This document shows, in pieces, positions 18,220-25,682 of a DNA stretch of 64,000 nt (positions are counted from its first letter, which is position 1; each line of letters opens with the position of its first letter). Both the position numbers and the translations under genes were made by a program. Source of the stretch: a virus; IMG/VR virus record IMGVR_UViG_3300012984_000014, positions 52,462 through 116,461 of that record, one strand, 5' to 3'. The notes beneath the pieces are model-generated. The model was given only the letters and a program-made list of their open reading frames with translations, did not search any database and had not been told where the DNA came from.

Positions 18220-18705
18220 ATGAGCTGCGGAGTCTACAGAATCGTGTGCTTGGCGAACGGTCGATGCTACATCGGCTCAAGTCAGCGCATCGAGCTGCGC
18301 TGGGGCGAACACAAGAGCGAGCTTCGCTCCGGCGTCCATCACAGTCGACACCTGCAGCGCTGCTGGGCCAAGTACGGGGAAGACCGGTTCAAGTTCGAGG
18401 TCCTAGAGTTGGTCGACGGCGACCCGCTTGCGGCCGAGCAACGCTGGCTGGACCAGGAGCGGCCTGAGCTCAACGGAACGTTCAATGCGGTGGCTCCGTG
18501 GCGAGGAAAACGGCTTTCGGCGGAGCATCGCGCCAAGATCAGCGCCAGCCACAAGGGGCGAGTCGGGCCGTGGCTTGGGAAGAAGCGCCCCGACCTCGGG
18601 GCGAAAGTCGGCGCGGCGCTTCGCGGCCGAACGCTCCCGGAAACGACGCGCGCTAAGATGCGCGCTGCTTGGGCACGTAGGAAAGCACTTCAAAAGGAGA
18701 ATTAG
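18220..18705 (+). CDS. GIY-YIG homing endonuclease (second copy)
   Basis: A 161-residue nuclease. CGVYRIVC...GRCYIGSS is the GIY-YIG core, followed by the Arg/His helix (LRWGEHKSEL) and NUMOD3-like repeats (GKRLSAEHRAKIS and GRTLPETTRAKMR). It has the same domain layout as the gene at 16.7 kb but is not a recent duplicate. An in-frame ATG at 18205 exists, but it falls inside the -10 hexamer of the promoter, so ATG 18220 is preferred. It carries its own promoter and may be transcribed independently of the replication operon. Confidence 0.85.
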   Translation: MSCGVYRIVCLANGRCYIGSSQRIELRWGEHKSELRSGVHHSRHLQRCWAKYGEDRFKFEVLELVDGDPLAAEQRWLDQERPELNGTFNAVAPWRGKRLSAEHRAKISASHKGRVGPWLGKKRPDLGAKVGAALRGRTLPETTRAKMRAAWARRKALQKEN

Positions 18706-19206
18706 ATGGAATTTATGGAAATGCAAGAACAGGTCCACACGTGGGCCGAAGAGAAGGGCTGGACCGACCCCGAGATCCTGAACCCTGACGCGGACCCGAC
18801 TCCGACCGAGGAGCGGCTGGCGCAAATCGCGCTCATTCACCTCCAACTCAGCAACGAGCTGGAGTTGATCAGGAAGGGCGAGCCGTCTAGCGGGTTTTTG
18901 GAAACCATCGCCGTCTCGCTTCCGCCGATCGCGCGCGTCGAAGGCGTGAACGCGATCAAGGTGCTGTCCAAGCTTGCGCTCGTGCACTCGGAGGTCTCCG
19001 AGGGCGTGGATGCCGTTCTGAAGGGCGTCATCAAGACTACCGTCGTGGACGGAAAGCCGGAGGGCCTCGGGAGCGAAACCGCTGACGTTCACATCCGGCT
19101 GCTTCAGCTCGCTGGAATGCTCAATCAGGATTCAACCAAAGACTTCGCGTTGAAGATGGAATACAACGCGCAACGAAGCTTCAAGCACGGCGGAAAGCTC
19201 GCCTGA
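18706..19206 (+). CDS. MazG-like nucleotide pyrophosphohydrolase
   Basis: A 166-residue all-alpha protein. The metal-binding pattern of the MazG family is visible: HSEVSE at about residue 91, SETADVHIRLL at about residue 126, and the family C-terminus KMEYNAQRSFKHGGK. It would hydrolyse an (d)NTP to (d)NMP and pyrophosphate, or reduce alarmone levels as proposed for phage MazG proteins. The N-terminal half contains a weaker copy of the helix pair (HLQLSNELE). AAAGGAGAA lies before the ATG. Confidence 0.82.
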   Translation: MEFMEMQEQVHTWAEEKGWTDPEILNPDADPTPTEERLAQIALIHLQLSNELELIRKGEPSSGFLETIAVSLPPIARVEGVNAIKVLSKLALVHSEVSEGVDAVLKGVIKTTVVDGKPEGLGSETADVHIRLLQLAGMLNQDSTKDFALKMEYNAQRSFKHGGKLA

Positions 19207-19207
19207 G

Positions 19208-19861
19208 ATGTCACACCCCCAACATCCGAACTGCTCGGCCTGCCGAAAGGCGCTGTTCAAGAGTGCGGCTGCCGCGAAGGTCAAGCCGTCGGACCCGTAT
19301 GCGTTCTGCCGGAATCCAGCGTGCGCTGAATACACCTTCCGGAATGACCGCCCGACGGATCCCAAGAAGCCGACGCCGGAGCAACTGGCCAAGGCAGTTC
19401 GGATCTCGGGGAAGGCTAGCAATGGTCTGGATGGCAAGTCTGCCAAGACGGTTTCGACGCAGAAGCCGAAGCAGTCGGTGAAGGTCGATCATTCGGCGAG
19501 TTTGAAGGCTGTCAAGGAAGCAGACAAGATCATCGCGATCACGCCGGCTCCAGAACCGGCGTCGGAGCCCGCGCCGAAAACGGTAAGGATCAATCCCAAG
19601 CCCGTTTCGGCCCGCGGCGTTCCACGTCGGGCCGTTCCGATATCGGAGGCACCGGCCAAGCCGAAGGAGTCCGAGCCACTGGCAAAGGCGCGCACCCGTT
19701 TGCGCGCAATACTGGAAGCAGTTACGGTCGGACAACCAAAGGAATCCATAAGTTTGGTCCTGGCAATCCTGAATCAGGAGACAGGGAACCAGAAGGCCGC
19801 GGAAGCGCTGATCGACGAGTTCAAGCTGGATGAGAAGTACGGTCTGCTCAAGTTCACATGA
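19208..19861 (+). CDS. hypothetical protein with N-terminal zinc finger and Pro/Ala linker
   Basis: A 217-residue protein. Residues 9-40 carry CSAC and a later CRNPAC, a likely zinc finger. Residues 60-160 are low-complexity Lys/Pro/Ala. A compact helical domain ends the chain (LRAILEAVTVG.. to LKFT). It resembles a DNA-binding adaptor with a flexible linker, but no family is recognised. It is ATGA-coupled to the small gene after it. Confidence 0.55.
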   Translation: MSHPQHPNCSACRKALFKSAAAAKVKPSDPYAFCRNPACAEYTFRNDRPTDPKKPTPEQLAKAVRISGKASNGLDGKSAKTVSTQKPKQSVKVDHSASLKAVKEADKIIAITPAPEPASEPAPKTVRINPKPVSARGVPRRAVPISEAPAKPKESEPLAKARTRLRAILEAVTVGQPKESISLVLAILNQETGNQKAAEALIDEFKLDEKYGLLKFT

Positions 19862-20034
19862 CCGCGGACGAATACGAGGAGCGCTTTGGCTCGAAGCCGC
19901 TGCTGGACGACCTTCAACGGGTGAACTGCTCTCGGCCGGGGACGATCGGTCATCTGCTTTGCGGAGTCTGCGAGGAGTGCAACCGACCTAAGTTCCAGTG
20001 CGATTGCCCCACTAAGTCTCCACAAACTGAATAA
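19858..20034 (+). CDS. 58-residue cysteine-cluster protein
   Basis: A short frame coupled by ATGA to the previous stop and ending at TAA 20032-20034. The second half holds a dense cysteine cluster (CGVCEEC and CDC), typical of a small zinc or metal knuckle. The N-terminus is acidic. It is followed by promoter module P2. Confidence 0.55.
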   Translation: MTADEYEERFGSKPLLDDLQRVNCSRPGTIGHLLCGVCEECNRPKFQCDCPTKSPQTE

Positions 20035-20050
20035 TCGTTCGTGATTAGCA

Positions 20051-20087
20051 AAAAGTTCTCGACCGATGGAAGCATCGGCACTAGAAC
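20051..20087 (+). promoter_or_regulatory. phage promoter module P2
   Basis: AAAAGTT with CTCGAC at 20058-20063, an 18-base spacer containing TGGAAGCA, and TAGAAC at 20082-20087. The predicted transcription start is about 20094, one base before the ATG at 20095, so the transcript should be leaderless. An open frame runs through the promoter from GTG 20041, but promoter conservation argues against translation from there. Confidence 0.75.
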
Positions 20088-20094
20088 TAGCTAC

Positions 20095-21222
20095 ATGGAA
20101 GCCACAACCGATACCGTCGAAGTCAAGAAGAAGAAGCCAGGCAAGAAGGGCGAGAAGATCCCGATGAAGGCGGGCCGACCGGTGGCGCCCCCGGCAGAGC
20201 CGGGAACGGGCCGGCGCCCCACGCCTCCGGAATTCGAGGAGACCGAAGTCAAGGGCATCACCTCCGCCTGGCTCATCTGGGTGGGCTCGGAATTCTACAA
20301 GGGCATCGCCGACTGGAGCGACGAGGCCATCGCGCTCGGCATCTCCAAGCGCCTCCCGAATGCCTCGATGGCGCGCCAACTCGCGGCCCCGGGCACGGTC
20401 GTTTTCGTTGCCCACGATGAAGGTGAAAGCCACAGCTGCACCAAGTGCGTCGGAGCGTGTGAGTGTCCGAGTTGCCGCAAGCGCATCAGCGAAATGACCG
20501 CGCTGCGAAACGTGATCGCTTCGATGAAGGCCGCGTTCAAGGGGGACTTCGTGACCGAGGCGCCGCGCGGACTGAAGCGCTTCGAGGAAGTCCGCCTGCG
20601 AACCATCGCAGAGCTCGAAGCCGAGATGAAGGCTTGCGAGGAGTGCAAGGGGAAGGGTTCCATCAAGGCGGGCACCGGCGGAGAGGTGGCGCTCAAGGAC
20701 GGCCGCGTGTGGGATTATCGCACCTACAACTACTGGCTCCACCAGCCCAAGAAGTTCGATCCGGAGACGATGGTGGCCGAGGTCGAAATGTGCGAGACTT
20801 GCGGCGGGAAGGGCGACCTTCCCAATGCTCAAATCTTCGGCGTTTTCGCTCCGGAGCGCGTCGAATACATCGCCCGCGGCGACGAGACGAAGGAGGAGCT
20901 AGAAGCCCTCAAGGGCTTCAGGATCGTGGAGAAGGACGTGCTCAAGACGGAGGCCAAACGCAAGTGCGGTGTCCGGAAGGCCGGCGGCGTGTACGCGGTT
21001 ACTTCTGCCGAGGGCGCGGACGGCGACAAGCTGCTGCAGGATGCCATCAAGGCGGGCCTCGTCAAGCCGGATGGCGCCGAGGTCCACGGCTCGTTCATCC
21101 GCTTTGGGCGCCCTGTCCCGGTGGCAGAGAAGCGCTTCCGTGGATTGAAGAAGATCAACTTGGGAACGGTGCGTGAAGCTGTCGACCAAGCCGAGATGAT
21201 CGCAGAGGCGAGCGAAGCCTGA
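20095..21222 (+). CDS. large zinc-knuckle protein (DnaJ-like CxxCxGxG motifs)
   Basis: A 375-residue protein. A Lys/Pro-rich N-terminus precedes a globular domain. Cysteine motifs follow in the middle: CTKCVGACECPSC, then CEECKGKG, then CETCGGKG. The last two match DnaJ zinc-finger repeats, but no J domain or HPD motif is present. The C-terminal 100 residues are a separate mixed domain. Its stop meets the minus-strand receiver gene end to end (TGATCA). Function unknown. Confidence 0.6.
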   Translation: MEATTDTVEVKKKKPGKKGEKIPMKAGRPVAPPAEPGTGRRPTPPEFEETEVKGITSAWLIWVGSEFYKGIADWSDEAIALGISKRLPNASMARQLAAPGTVVFVAHDEGESHSCTKCVGACECPSCRKRISEMTALRNVIASMKAAFKGDFVTEAPRGLKRFEEVRLRTIAELEAEMKACEECKGKGSIKAGTGGEVALKDGRVWDYRTYNYWLHQPKKFDPETMVAEVEMCETCGGKGDLPNAQIFGVFAPERVEYIARGDETKEELEALKGFRIVEKDVLKTEAKRKCGVRKAGGVYAVTSAEGADGDKLLQDAIKAGLVKPDGAEVHGSFIRFGRPVPVAEKRFRGLKKINLGTVREAVDQAEMIAEASEA

Positions 21223-21585
21223 TCAAGCTATGGAGGCGAGTTCAGTCAGAATTCGCCTTCGCAACTGCAGGTTGTTGAAAGGCTTCAAGAACGTCCGAAG
21301 CTCTTCACCCGGCGGAACGTCCCCGCCAGTGGTGAAGAGCGTTCGGATCTGCGGCCGTAGCGCGCGCGCTTCTTTTTCCAGTTCCAACCCGTTGCCGTCC
21401 TTCAGATAGATGTCTGTGATCAGGACGACCTTGACGTGTGGGCAGATCGTTCGCAGGATCAGGCGCGCGTTGGCAACGGTGTAGGCGGAGATGACGTCAT
21501 AGGCATCGCTTGCCAGGGAGCGAAGCAGCGCGCGAACCACCAGCGCGTCATCGTCTACAAGTAGCACAATCGCTGGCCTGTCCAT
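21223..21585 (-). CDS. stand-alone response-regulator receiver domain
   Basis: A 120-residue receiver domain with no output domain. The acidic pocket is DDD at residues 11-13, the phospho-acceptor is D58 in LITDIYLKDGNG, the conserved Ser/Thr is in LFTTGGD, and the Lys is in FLKPF. All five functional positions of CheY-type receivers are present. It runs opposite to most genes, downstream of the secreted lysozyme-like gene, and probably in one transcript with it. It may intercept a host phosphorelay. A GAGG sits upstream of its ATG. Confidence 0.88.
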   Translation of the reverse strand: MDRPAIVLLVDDDALVVRALLRSLASDAYDVISAYTVANARLILRTICPHVKVVLITDIYLKDGNGLELEKEARALRPQIRTLFTTGGDVPPGEELRTFLKPFNNLQLRRRILTELASIA

Positions 21586-21607
21586 GGCCTCGATTATGCC
21601 CGAGCGA

Positions 21608-22150
21608 TCACAGGTGGCCTAGGACCTGATTGAACGTCGAAACGCGCAAAGCCTCACGCGGGACGGTCGCGGTGACACGTCGTCCGCCGTAGGCTCGGAA
21701 CATTCCTTCAGGGAAGGGTGCGTGGGCGTTTTTTGCAGTGTAGAAGGCGCTTCGCATCTTGCGGGCGGCCGCGATGCTTTGGACATCGACGTCGGGCGAC
21801 CCCCAGACCTCGGACGTGTAGCCGTCCTTGTGGATCTGGTACAGGCCCCAAGCGCGGCCGCGGTCGCACTCCTTCGGCCGGCAGTCGTTCCGGCGGAGGC
21901 GATCGGAGAGGGCCGTTTCAACGTAGGCGGTCGCCAGCATCGCTGCTGCCAGGATCCGGTCACCCTTCGAGGCGCTGGCGATGGCGCGCGCGAGCGCTTC
22001 CGGGTCCGTCTTCTCCTCGCGCGGCGCTAGCAGGCTTCGCTGTGCCAAGACGAGGCGATCCACCATGTTGTAGGGCTCCTTGCTGGCAGCCGGGAGCGCG
22101 ATGGCTAGGCCGGCAAGGAGGAGCAGGGAGAGGGCGAAGCGTTTGATCAT
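21608..22150 (-). CDS. secreted lysozyme/transglycosylase-like endolysin
   Basis: A 180-residue protein starting at the ATG complementary to 22148-22150, with a CAGGAG site upstream. Residues 1-23 form a signal peptide or signal-anchor (MIKRFALSLLLLAGLAIALPA). The catalytic Glu is probably E78 in TAYVETALSD. The downstream GRAWGLYQIHKDG matches the GLMQI motif of SLT-type lysozymes. Four nearby charged and Cys residues (NDCRPKECDRG) may form a disulfide. With its own export signal it could reach the periplasm without a holin pore. The frame is open further upstream but lacks a better start. Confidence 0.72.
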   Translation of the reverse strand: MIKRFALSLLLLAGLAIALPAASKEPYNMVDRLVLAQRSLLAPREEKTDPEALARAIASASKGDRILAAAMLATAYVETALSDRLRRNDCRPKECDRGRAWGLYQIHKDGYTSEVWGSPDVDVQSIAAARKMRSAFYTAKNAHAPFPEGMFRAYGGRRVTATVPREALRVSTFNQVLGHL

Positions 22151-22230
22151 GGGAGTCTCCTGAAAGCGGGGATGGTACGCTAGGTAGCGCGCGCCAACAT
22201 CTTTCCGCTGAATCGCGAACTGGCTCAATA

Positions 22231-22302
22231 TTCCACAAATGCAAAAAAAGATTGGTGAAAGGCAAAAAAGTTATCGACGTGTGGAAGCAAAAGCCGTACT
22301 AC
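22231..22302 (+). promoter_or_regulatory. phage promoter module P3 with operator arms
   Basis: The left arm TTCCACAA is at 22231-22238 and the right arm TGTGGAA at 22280-22286. A-tracts (AAAAAAAGATTGG and AAAAAAGTT) are about 21 bases apart. ATCGAC is at 22273-22278, with an 18-base spacer to TACTAC at 22297-22302. The predicted start of transcription coincides with the ATG at 22309. The region between this promoter and the minus-strand lysozyme gene is otherwise featureless. Confidence 0.75.
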
Positions 22303-22308
22303 TTAGGC

Positions 22309-22608
22309 ATGGCAAGCAGCAAAGCAGTGAAGTTCGGCCCAGTGTTCGCTCGCGCGTCTTATACGGTGAAGGTGCGCGGGGAGCATGGGTGCGCCGTGTA
22401 TGGCAATTCAGACGTGAGTGCTCAAGTCGAGTGTTACCTTTCCACTCGACCACACGGCGTCGTGGATGTGTTCTACAGCGAGTCGTGTGGCCACTGCAGT
22501 GGCTCGGGCCGCGTCTGTACGAACCGCCGCATGATGCGCTGGGCGCCGTGCCCGGCGTGCAAGGGCAACCCCGAGATCCAGGCCGACACGCTGATCGCAA
22601 CGTTCTAA
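22309..22608 (+). CDS. small zinc-knuckle protein, predicted leaderless
   Basis: A 99-residue protein whose ATG lies seven bases after the promoter hexamer. It contains CGHCSGSG and CPACKGN, spaced as in DnaJ-type zinc knuckles. The N-terminal half is beta-rich. The open frame extends upstream through the promoter, but the conserved promoter sequence makes ATG 22309 the likely start. Function unknown. Confidence 0.6.
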   Translation: MASSKAVKFGPVFARASYTVKVRGEHGCAVYGNSDVSAQVECYLSTRPHGVVDVFYSESCGHCSGSGRVCTNRRMMRWAPCPACKGNPEIQADTLIATF

Positions 22609-22636
22609 AAAACAGAACCTGGAAGGAATCAGAAAA

Positions 22637-23173
22637 ATGTCTAAGTTCAAGCAAGTTGCTCCCGCCTCCGAACCGAAACCCCAGCCCGCTCCCGAGGCTC
22701 CTCCGATCACCAAGTACGAGATGATTGCCAAAGTCTACTCCCGCAAGAAGGAGGTGATGGAGGATTCCATCGCGGCGTTCAAGGCGAGCGTCGAGAAGGA
22801 CGGCTGCAGCTACGCCATGATCTGGAAGGGCGAGGCGGCGATGTTCGCTGAGGCGTTCCTTCGGGAGACGCACGGGATGGAGTCCTTCATCGCGCCGCGC
22901 CGGCCTCCGTACGACGCGCCAGCCAACCAGGCGGAGGAGGACGAGAACACCAAGGCGGAGGCGGCCGACATCCTCCGGATCCGGGAGGGATTCGAGCGCA
23001 TGCTGGCCAAGCACGTGAGCGACCTCCTGGGTGGCGAGTACGCGCCTGCCGACGGACCGTGGGTCGCCAACTCGACGTCTCAGATGGCCAACCTGGACAC
23101 TGTCCAGAAGGCGAACGTCAAGCGCGCGCTGTACTCGATGTACACGCAGCTCCTCGCCTGCATCGACGAATGA
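22637..23173 (+). CDS. hypothetical helical protein
   Basis: A 178-residue protein with a Pro/Ala-rich N-terminus (about 25 residues), then mostly helical, charged sequence. A GGAAGGA site lies ten bases upstream of the ATG. No motif is recognised. It is probably co-transcribed from P3 with the zinc-knuckle gene before it. Confidence 0.6.
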   Translation: MSKFKQVAPASEPKPQPAPEAPPITKYEMIAKVYSRKKEVMEDSIAAFKASVEKDGCSYAMIWKGEAAMFAEAFLRETHGMESFIAPRRPPYDAPANQAEEDENTKAEAADILRIREGFERMLAKHVSDLLGGEYAPADGPWVANSTSQMANLDTVQKANVKRALYSMYTQLLACIDE

Positions 23174-23181
23174 TGTCATAG

Positions 23182-23253
23182 TTCCACAAGCAGAGAAAAT
23201 ATTGGAGTCTGGCAAAAAAAGTTCTCGACGTGTGGAAGCACTTAGGCTAAGGT
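23182..23253 (+). promoter_or_regulatory. phage promoter module P4 with operator arms
   Basis: TTCCACAA at 23182-23189 pairs with TGTGGAA at 23231-23237. CTCGAC is at 23224-23229, followed by an 18-base spacer containing TGTGGAAGCA and TAAGGT at 23248-23253. The predicted transcript starts about 23260, just before a strong hairpin. Confidence 0.75.
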
Positions 23254-23262
23254 TCTTCTTGT

Positions 23263-23285
23263 AGGGCGGCCGTGGCGGCCGCCCT
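23263..23285 (+). other. 5' leader hairpin
   Basis: AGGGCGGCCG and CGGCCGCCCT form a perfect 10-bp stem with a 3-base loop. It lies a few bases from the predicted 5' end of the P4 transcript and directly before the ribosome binding site (GGAAGGAG). Such 5' stem-loops commonly protect mRNA from decay. No U-run follows. Confidence 0.6.
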
Positions 23286-23299
23286 CGGAAGGAGAGAAA

Positions 23300-23494
23300 A
23301 TGAAAATAGTGTGCATCACGTTGGACGACGAAACGGCCGAGAAGCTCGGAGAGATCTTGGCAAGTTCCCAGTTCAACGTGAACGAGCAAATCGCGTCGAT
23401 GATCCAAATCGACTACGAGGAGTGGCAATACTCAAGCCACGACTCGCCGCGCTCGGCACGATGGATTCGATTCCTGAAATCAGAACAGAACTGA
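23300..23494 (+). CDS. small hypothetical protein with ribbon-helix-helix-like pattern
   Basis: A 64-residue protein. The first strand (KIVCITLDDETAEKLGEIL) and following helices resemble small ribbon-helix-helix or similar DNA-binding folds (a short beta strand, then the D/E-rich turn and helix). The ATG follows a strong GGAAGGAG site and the leader hairpin of P4. The RHH idea is from pattern only. Confidence 0.55.
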   Translation: MKIVCITLDDETAEKLGEILASSQFNVNEQIASMIQIDYEEWQYSSHDSPRSARWIRFLKSEQN

Positions 23495-23546
23495 GGCCAC
23501 GCGCTCCGGTTCATCGCGAGCCGGGGCGCGCCCCTACTAAGCCCGA

Positions 23547-23891
23547 ATGGCCGAGCCAATCAAACTCAAGCCGGTGGACGAGATGATCCAAGTCTGGGAC
23601 GGCTACCGAGGAAACAACCGAATTGGTTGGAAGATGGTTGGAAGCGGCAAGCGCCTCGTGGAGGTATTCGGGACTTGGTGCGTGCATTGCCTAACGAATT
23701 GGGGATGGACTCCGCAACCAGATCACGCCGATCGGATTCACCAAGCGATGAAGCTGAAAGGGTGCCCGCGTTGCAAGCGCGCAGATGACGGCACGCCCAT
23801 CCCACGAAAGCCACTCACGACGCCTCGCGCGTCTTCTCTGGAAGGCGTCAGAGAGCGCCTCCGAAACCCAAATGCGAAGAAGCCCAAATGA
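23547..23891 (+). CDS. hypothetical protein with two CxxC pairs
   Basis: A 114-residue protein with CVHC at about residue 45 and CPRC at about residue 73, separated by a short Trp-rich stretch. This is a probable zinc ribbon. The C-terminus is basic and Pro/Arg-rich. It is ATGA-coupled to the next gene. No function is recognised. Confidence 0.6.
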   Translation: MAEPIKLKPVDEMIQVWDGYRGNNRIGWKMVGSGKRLVEVFGTWCVHCLTNWGWTPQPDHADRIHQAMKLKGCPRCKRADDGTPIPRKPLTTPRASSLEGVRERLRNPNAKKPK

Positions 23892-24172
23892 CCAATAGAC
23901 ACCAGATCCCATCAATCCTGCCAGCGCCGACACCAGCCGCCCAAGCTTTTTCCAACGCTAGCTCCATCCTTTCCGAGCCATCGCCGCTTCCGCTCCGCCG
24001 GACCTTCGTTGCCAAGGCGCGCGAGATCCGGGCGCTCTCGGAGCGTCTCACGGCGCTGATGGACGTGGGGACGCCTTTGGACGAGATTGACCGGCTCGCC
24101 CGCGATCTGGCGATGAAGTGCTTGCAGGCTCAACAGGAGACTCTCAGGGCGCGCGCGGACGGAGCGCGCTGA
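23888..24172 (+). CDS. hypothetical helical protein
   Basis: A 94-residue protein. After a Pro-rich N-terminus, a long amphipathic helix runs from about residue 38 to the end (AREIRALSERLTALM.. to RARADG). It may form a coiled coil. ATGA-coupled to the upstream gene. Function unknown. Confidence 0.5.
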   Translation: MTNRHQIPSILPAPTPAAQAFSNASSILSEPSPLPLRRTFVAKAREIRALSERLTALMDVGTPLDEIDRLARDLAMKCLQAQQETLRARADGAR

Positions 24173-24178
24173 ACAGCG

Positions 24179-24421
24179 ATGGCAAAAGTTCGAAGCCACG
24201 CCGGCCTTGAGGTCGTTGTCTTCCTCGGTGAATTCAGAATCCAGGGACGGGCCGGCGCCATCCTCGGCTCCGGCGCCGACGACAACGCGCACTTCAGGGC
24301 GGCCGAGCGCTTCCTGCTAGAAGGCAACCAACCGCACAAAGATAGCATCGGCTACGTCTGGCCCGACCGGAAGGCCGCGGAATCAGCACTCCAGGCGATT
24401 GCCCAAAGGAACCTGAGATGA
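24179..24421 (+). CDS. small hypothetical protein
   Basis: An 80-residue protein beginning six bases after the previous stop. It reads as alpha/beta, with a Gly/Ala-rich turn (GRAGAILGSGADD) and a C-terminal helix. No known motif. ATGA-coupled to the next gene. Confidence 0.5.
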   Translation: MAKVRSHAGLEVVVFLGEFRIQGRAGAILGSGADDNAHFRAAERFLLEGNQPHKDSIGYVWPDRKAAESALQAIAQRNLR

Positions 24422-24678
24422 TGACTGAAAGCGAGAAGAAGTTGATGGATCTGGTCTTGTCCGGCCAGAGCATTTCCGACTACACGACGCGCTTCAACGA
24501 ACTGCGGAACGCTGTGCTTTTTGAGCGTCTTCCGCCGGAAAAGAAGGCCGTTTGGCAGGAGGCATACCGCCAATTGCGGTTGGCCCGAATCAATTTGGAC
24601 CAGGTGTCGGTCGACCTCGGCGTGTCGAATCTGACGCTAACTCCTTGGAAAAAAGAAGTCGACGAGGAAGTCCCATGA
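24418..24678 (+). CDS. small helical hypothetical protein
   Basis: An 86-residue, mostly helical and charged protein in a run of ATGA-coupled genes. The central region (LFERLPPEKKAVWQEAYRQL) is amphipathic. No family recognised. Confidence 0.5.
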   Translation: MMTESEKKLMDLVLSGQSISDYTTRFNELRNAVLFERLPPEKKAVWQEAYRQLRLARINLDQVSVDLGVSNLTLTPWKKEVDEEVP

Positions 24679-25340
24679 TAGACGCGAAGGAATACAAGCA
24701 CGAGTCATACGGGATGGTGTCGTTTTCACACAGGAGCGGCAATCCAAAGTTGTTCCATAGCGCGCTTGAAAACCACTACAACTACATCACGCTCAGCGTG
24801 AAAACTTGCACGCTACTTCGGGGCGAGGATGGAGATCGGCTCTTTGGGCCGATGCACGGCGACATTGTCGAAGTCGACCTGTCTGCTAGCCAATTTGCTG
24901 AACTGCTGACGACGATGAATGTCGGCATGGGCGCCGCGTGCACCATACGTAGCATTGGGAACAAGACGTTGGAGCGTCCGCCAGACATCGATTCCACTCC
25001 GGAGAACATGAGGATCGAATTCAAGGCACGCGCCAAGTCTTTCTCCAAGAAGATTCTGGAACGGGCGAACGGCGTGGCAGAATTGCTCAAAAAGCCGACG
25101 CTCAACAAGGCCGACCGCGCTAGCATCGGCGACATCATCCGGACAGTGGCCCAGGAGTTGGAGAAAAACATCCCTTTCTTCGTGGAGATGTACCAGGAGG
25201 CGACCGGGAAGGTGGTTGACGCGGCCAAGGCCGAGATCGAAGGCTTTATGGTCTCGGCCGTTCGCCAAGCCGGCCTCGCCGCGCTAGCGGCCGGAAAGGT
25301 CCAGATCACTCCGCCCGCACTCCCGCCGATTAAGTCATGA
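24675..25340 (+). CDS. conserved-type phage hypothetical protein
   Basis: A 221-residue protein. The N-terminal domain begins KHESYGMVSFSHRSG and contains DIVEVDLSASQFAELLTTMN, followed by a helical C-terminal region. The same layout is familiar from uncharacterised proteins in other large phages, but no function has been assigned that I can name. ATG 24675 overlaps the previous stop (ATGA). The last 15 residues are Pro-rich. Confidence 0.6.
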   Translation: MIDAKEYKHESYGMVSFSHRSGNPKLFHSALENHYNYITLSVKTCTLLRGEDGDRLFGPMHGDIVEVDLSASQFAELLTTMNVGMGAACTIRSIGNKTLERPPDIDSTPENMRIEFKARAKSFSKKILERANGVAELLKKPTLNKADRASIGDIIRTVAQELEKNIPFFVEMYQEATGKVVDAAKAEIEGFMVSAVRQAGLAALAAGKVQITPPALPPIKS

Positions 25341-25681
25341 GCATCGGGATCAGCCGCACGCCGTCCTTCCGGGATCATCACGAGTCCGTCAGCGTGACAG
25401 CATACGGCACTCGGGACGACCCGCCTGGACCAGAGGACATCGGACGGGCCGCTGGCATGCTATTCGCAGCAGGAGAGGCAGCGCTGGCGGTCGACCCGTA
25501 CGGCTCGCCGGAGGTCTCGCACAGCAAGAGCGGCGGCGTGAGCCTAGGTTGCAAGCGGCTGACGTTCCGCATCCAGTTCGCCGTCTCCTCGGACGACGTG
25601 CTGGCAGGCGGCCCGATCCACCGCGAGCGTGCCACAGAGGTGGGCAGGACGATGTACCGCGCGCTGGAGGCACGTTTCTGA
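25337..25681 (+). CDS. hypothetical protein
   Basis: A 114-residue protein, ATGA-coupled to the previous gene. It reads as a mixed fold with a Gly/Ala helix in the middle (IGRAAGMLFAAGEAAL). Its stop lies one base from the end of the minus-strand gene that converges on it. No motif recognised. Confidence 0.5.
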   Translation: MSIGISRTPSFRDHHESVSVTAYGTRDDPPGPEDIGRAAGMLFAAGEAALAVDPYGSPEVSHSKSGGVSLGCKRLTFRIQFAVSSDDVLAGGPIHRERATEVGRTMYRALEARF

Positions 25682-25682
25682 A

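Noticed and set aside
20041-20094. Upstream extension of the 20.1-kb gene to GTG 20041
   Set aside because: The extension would translate the promoter module itself. The conserved promoter elements and the ATG at 20095 explain the sequence better.
23263-23285. Leader hairpin after P4 as a transcription terminator
   Set aside because: There is no U-run after the stem, and a ribosome binding site and gene follow immediately.
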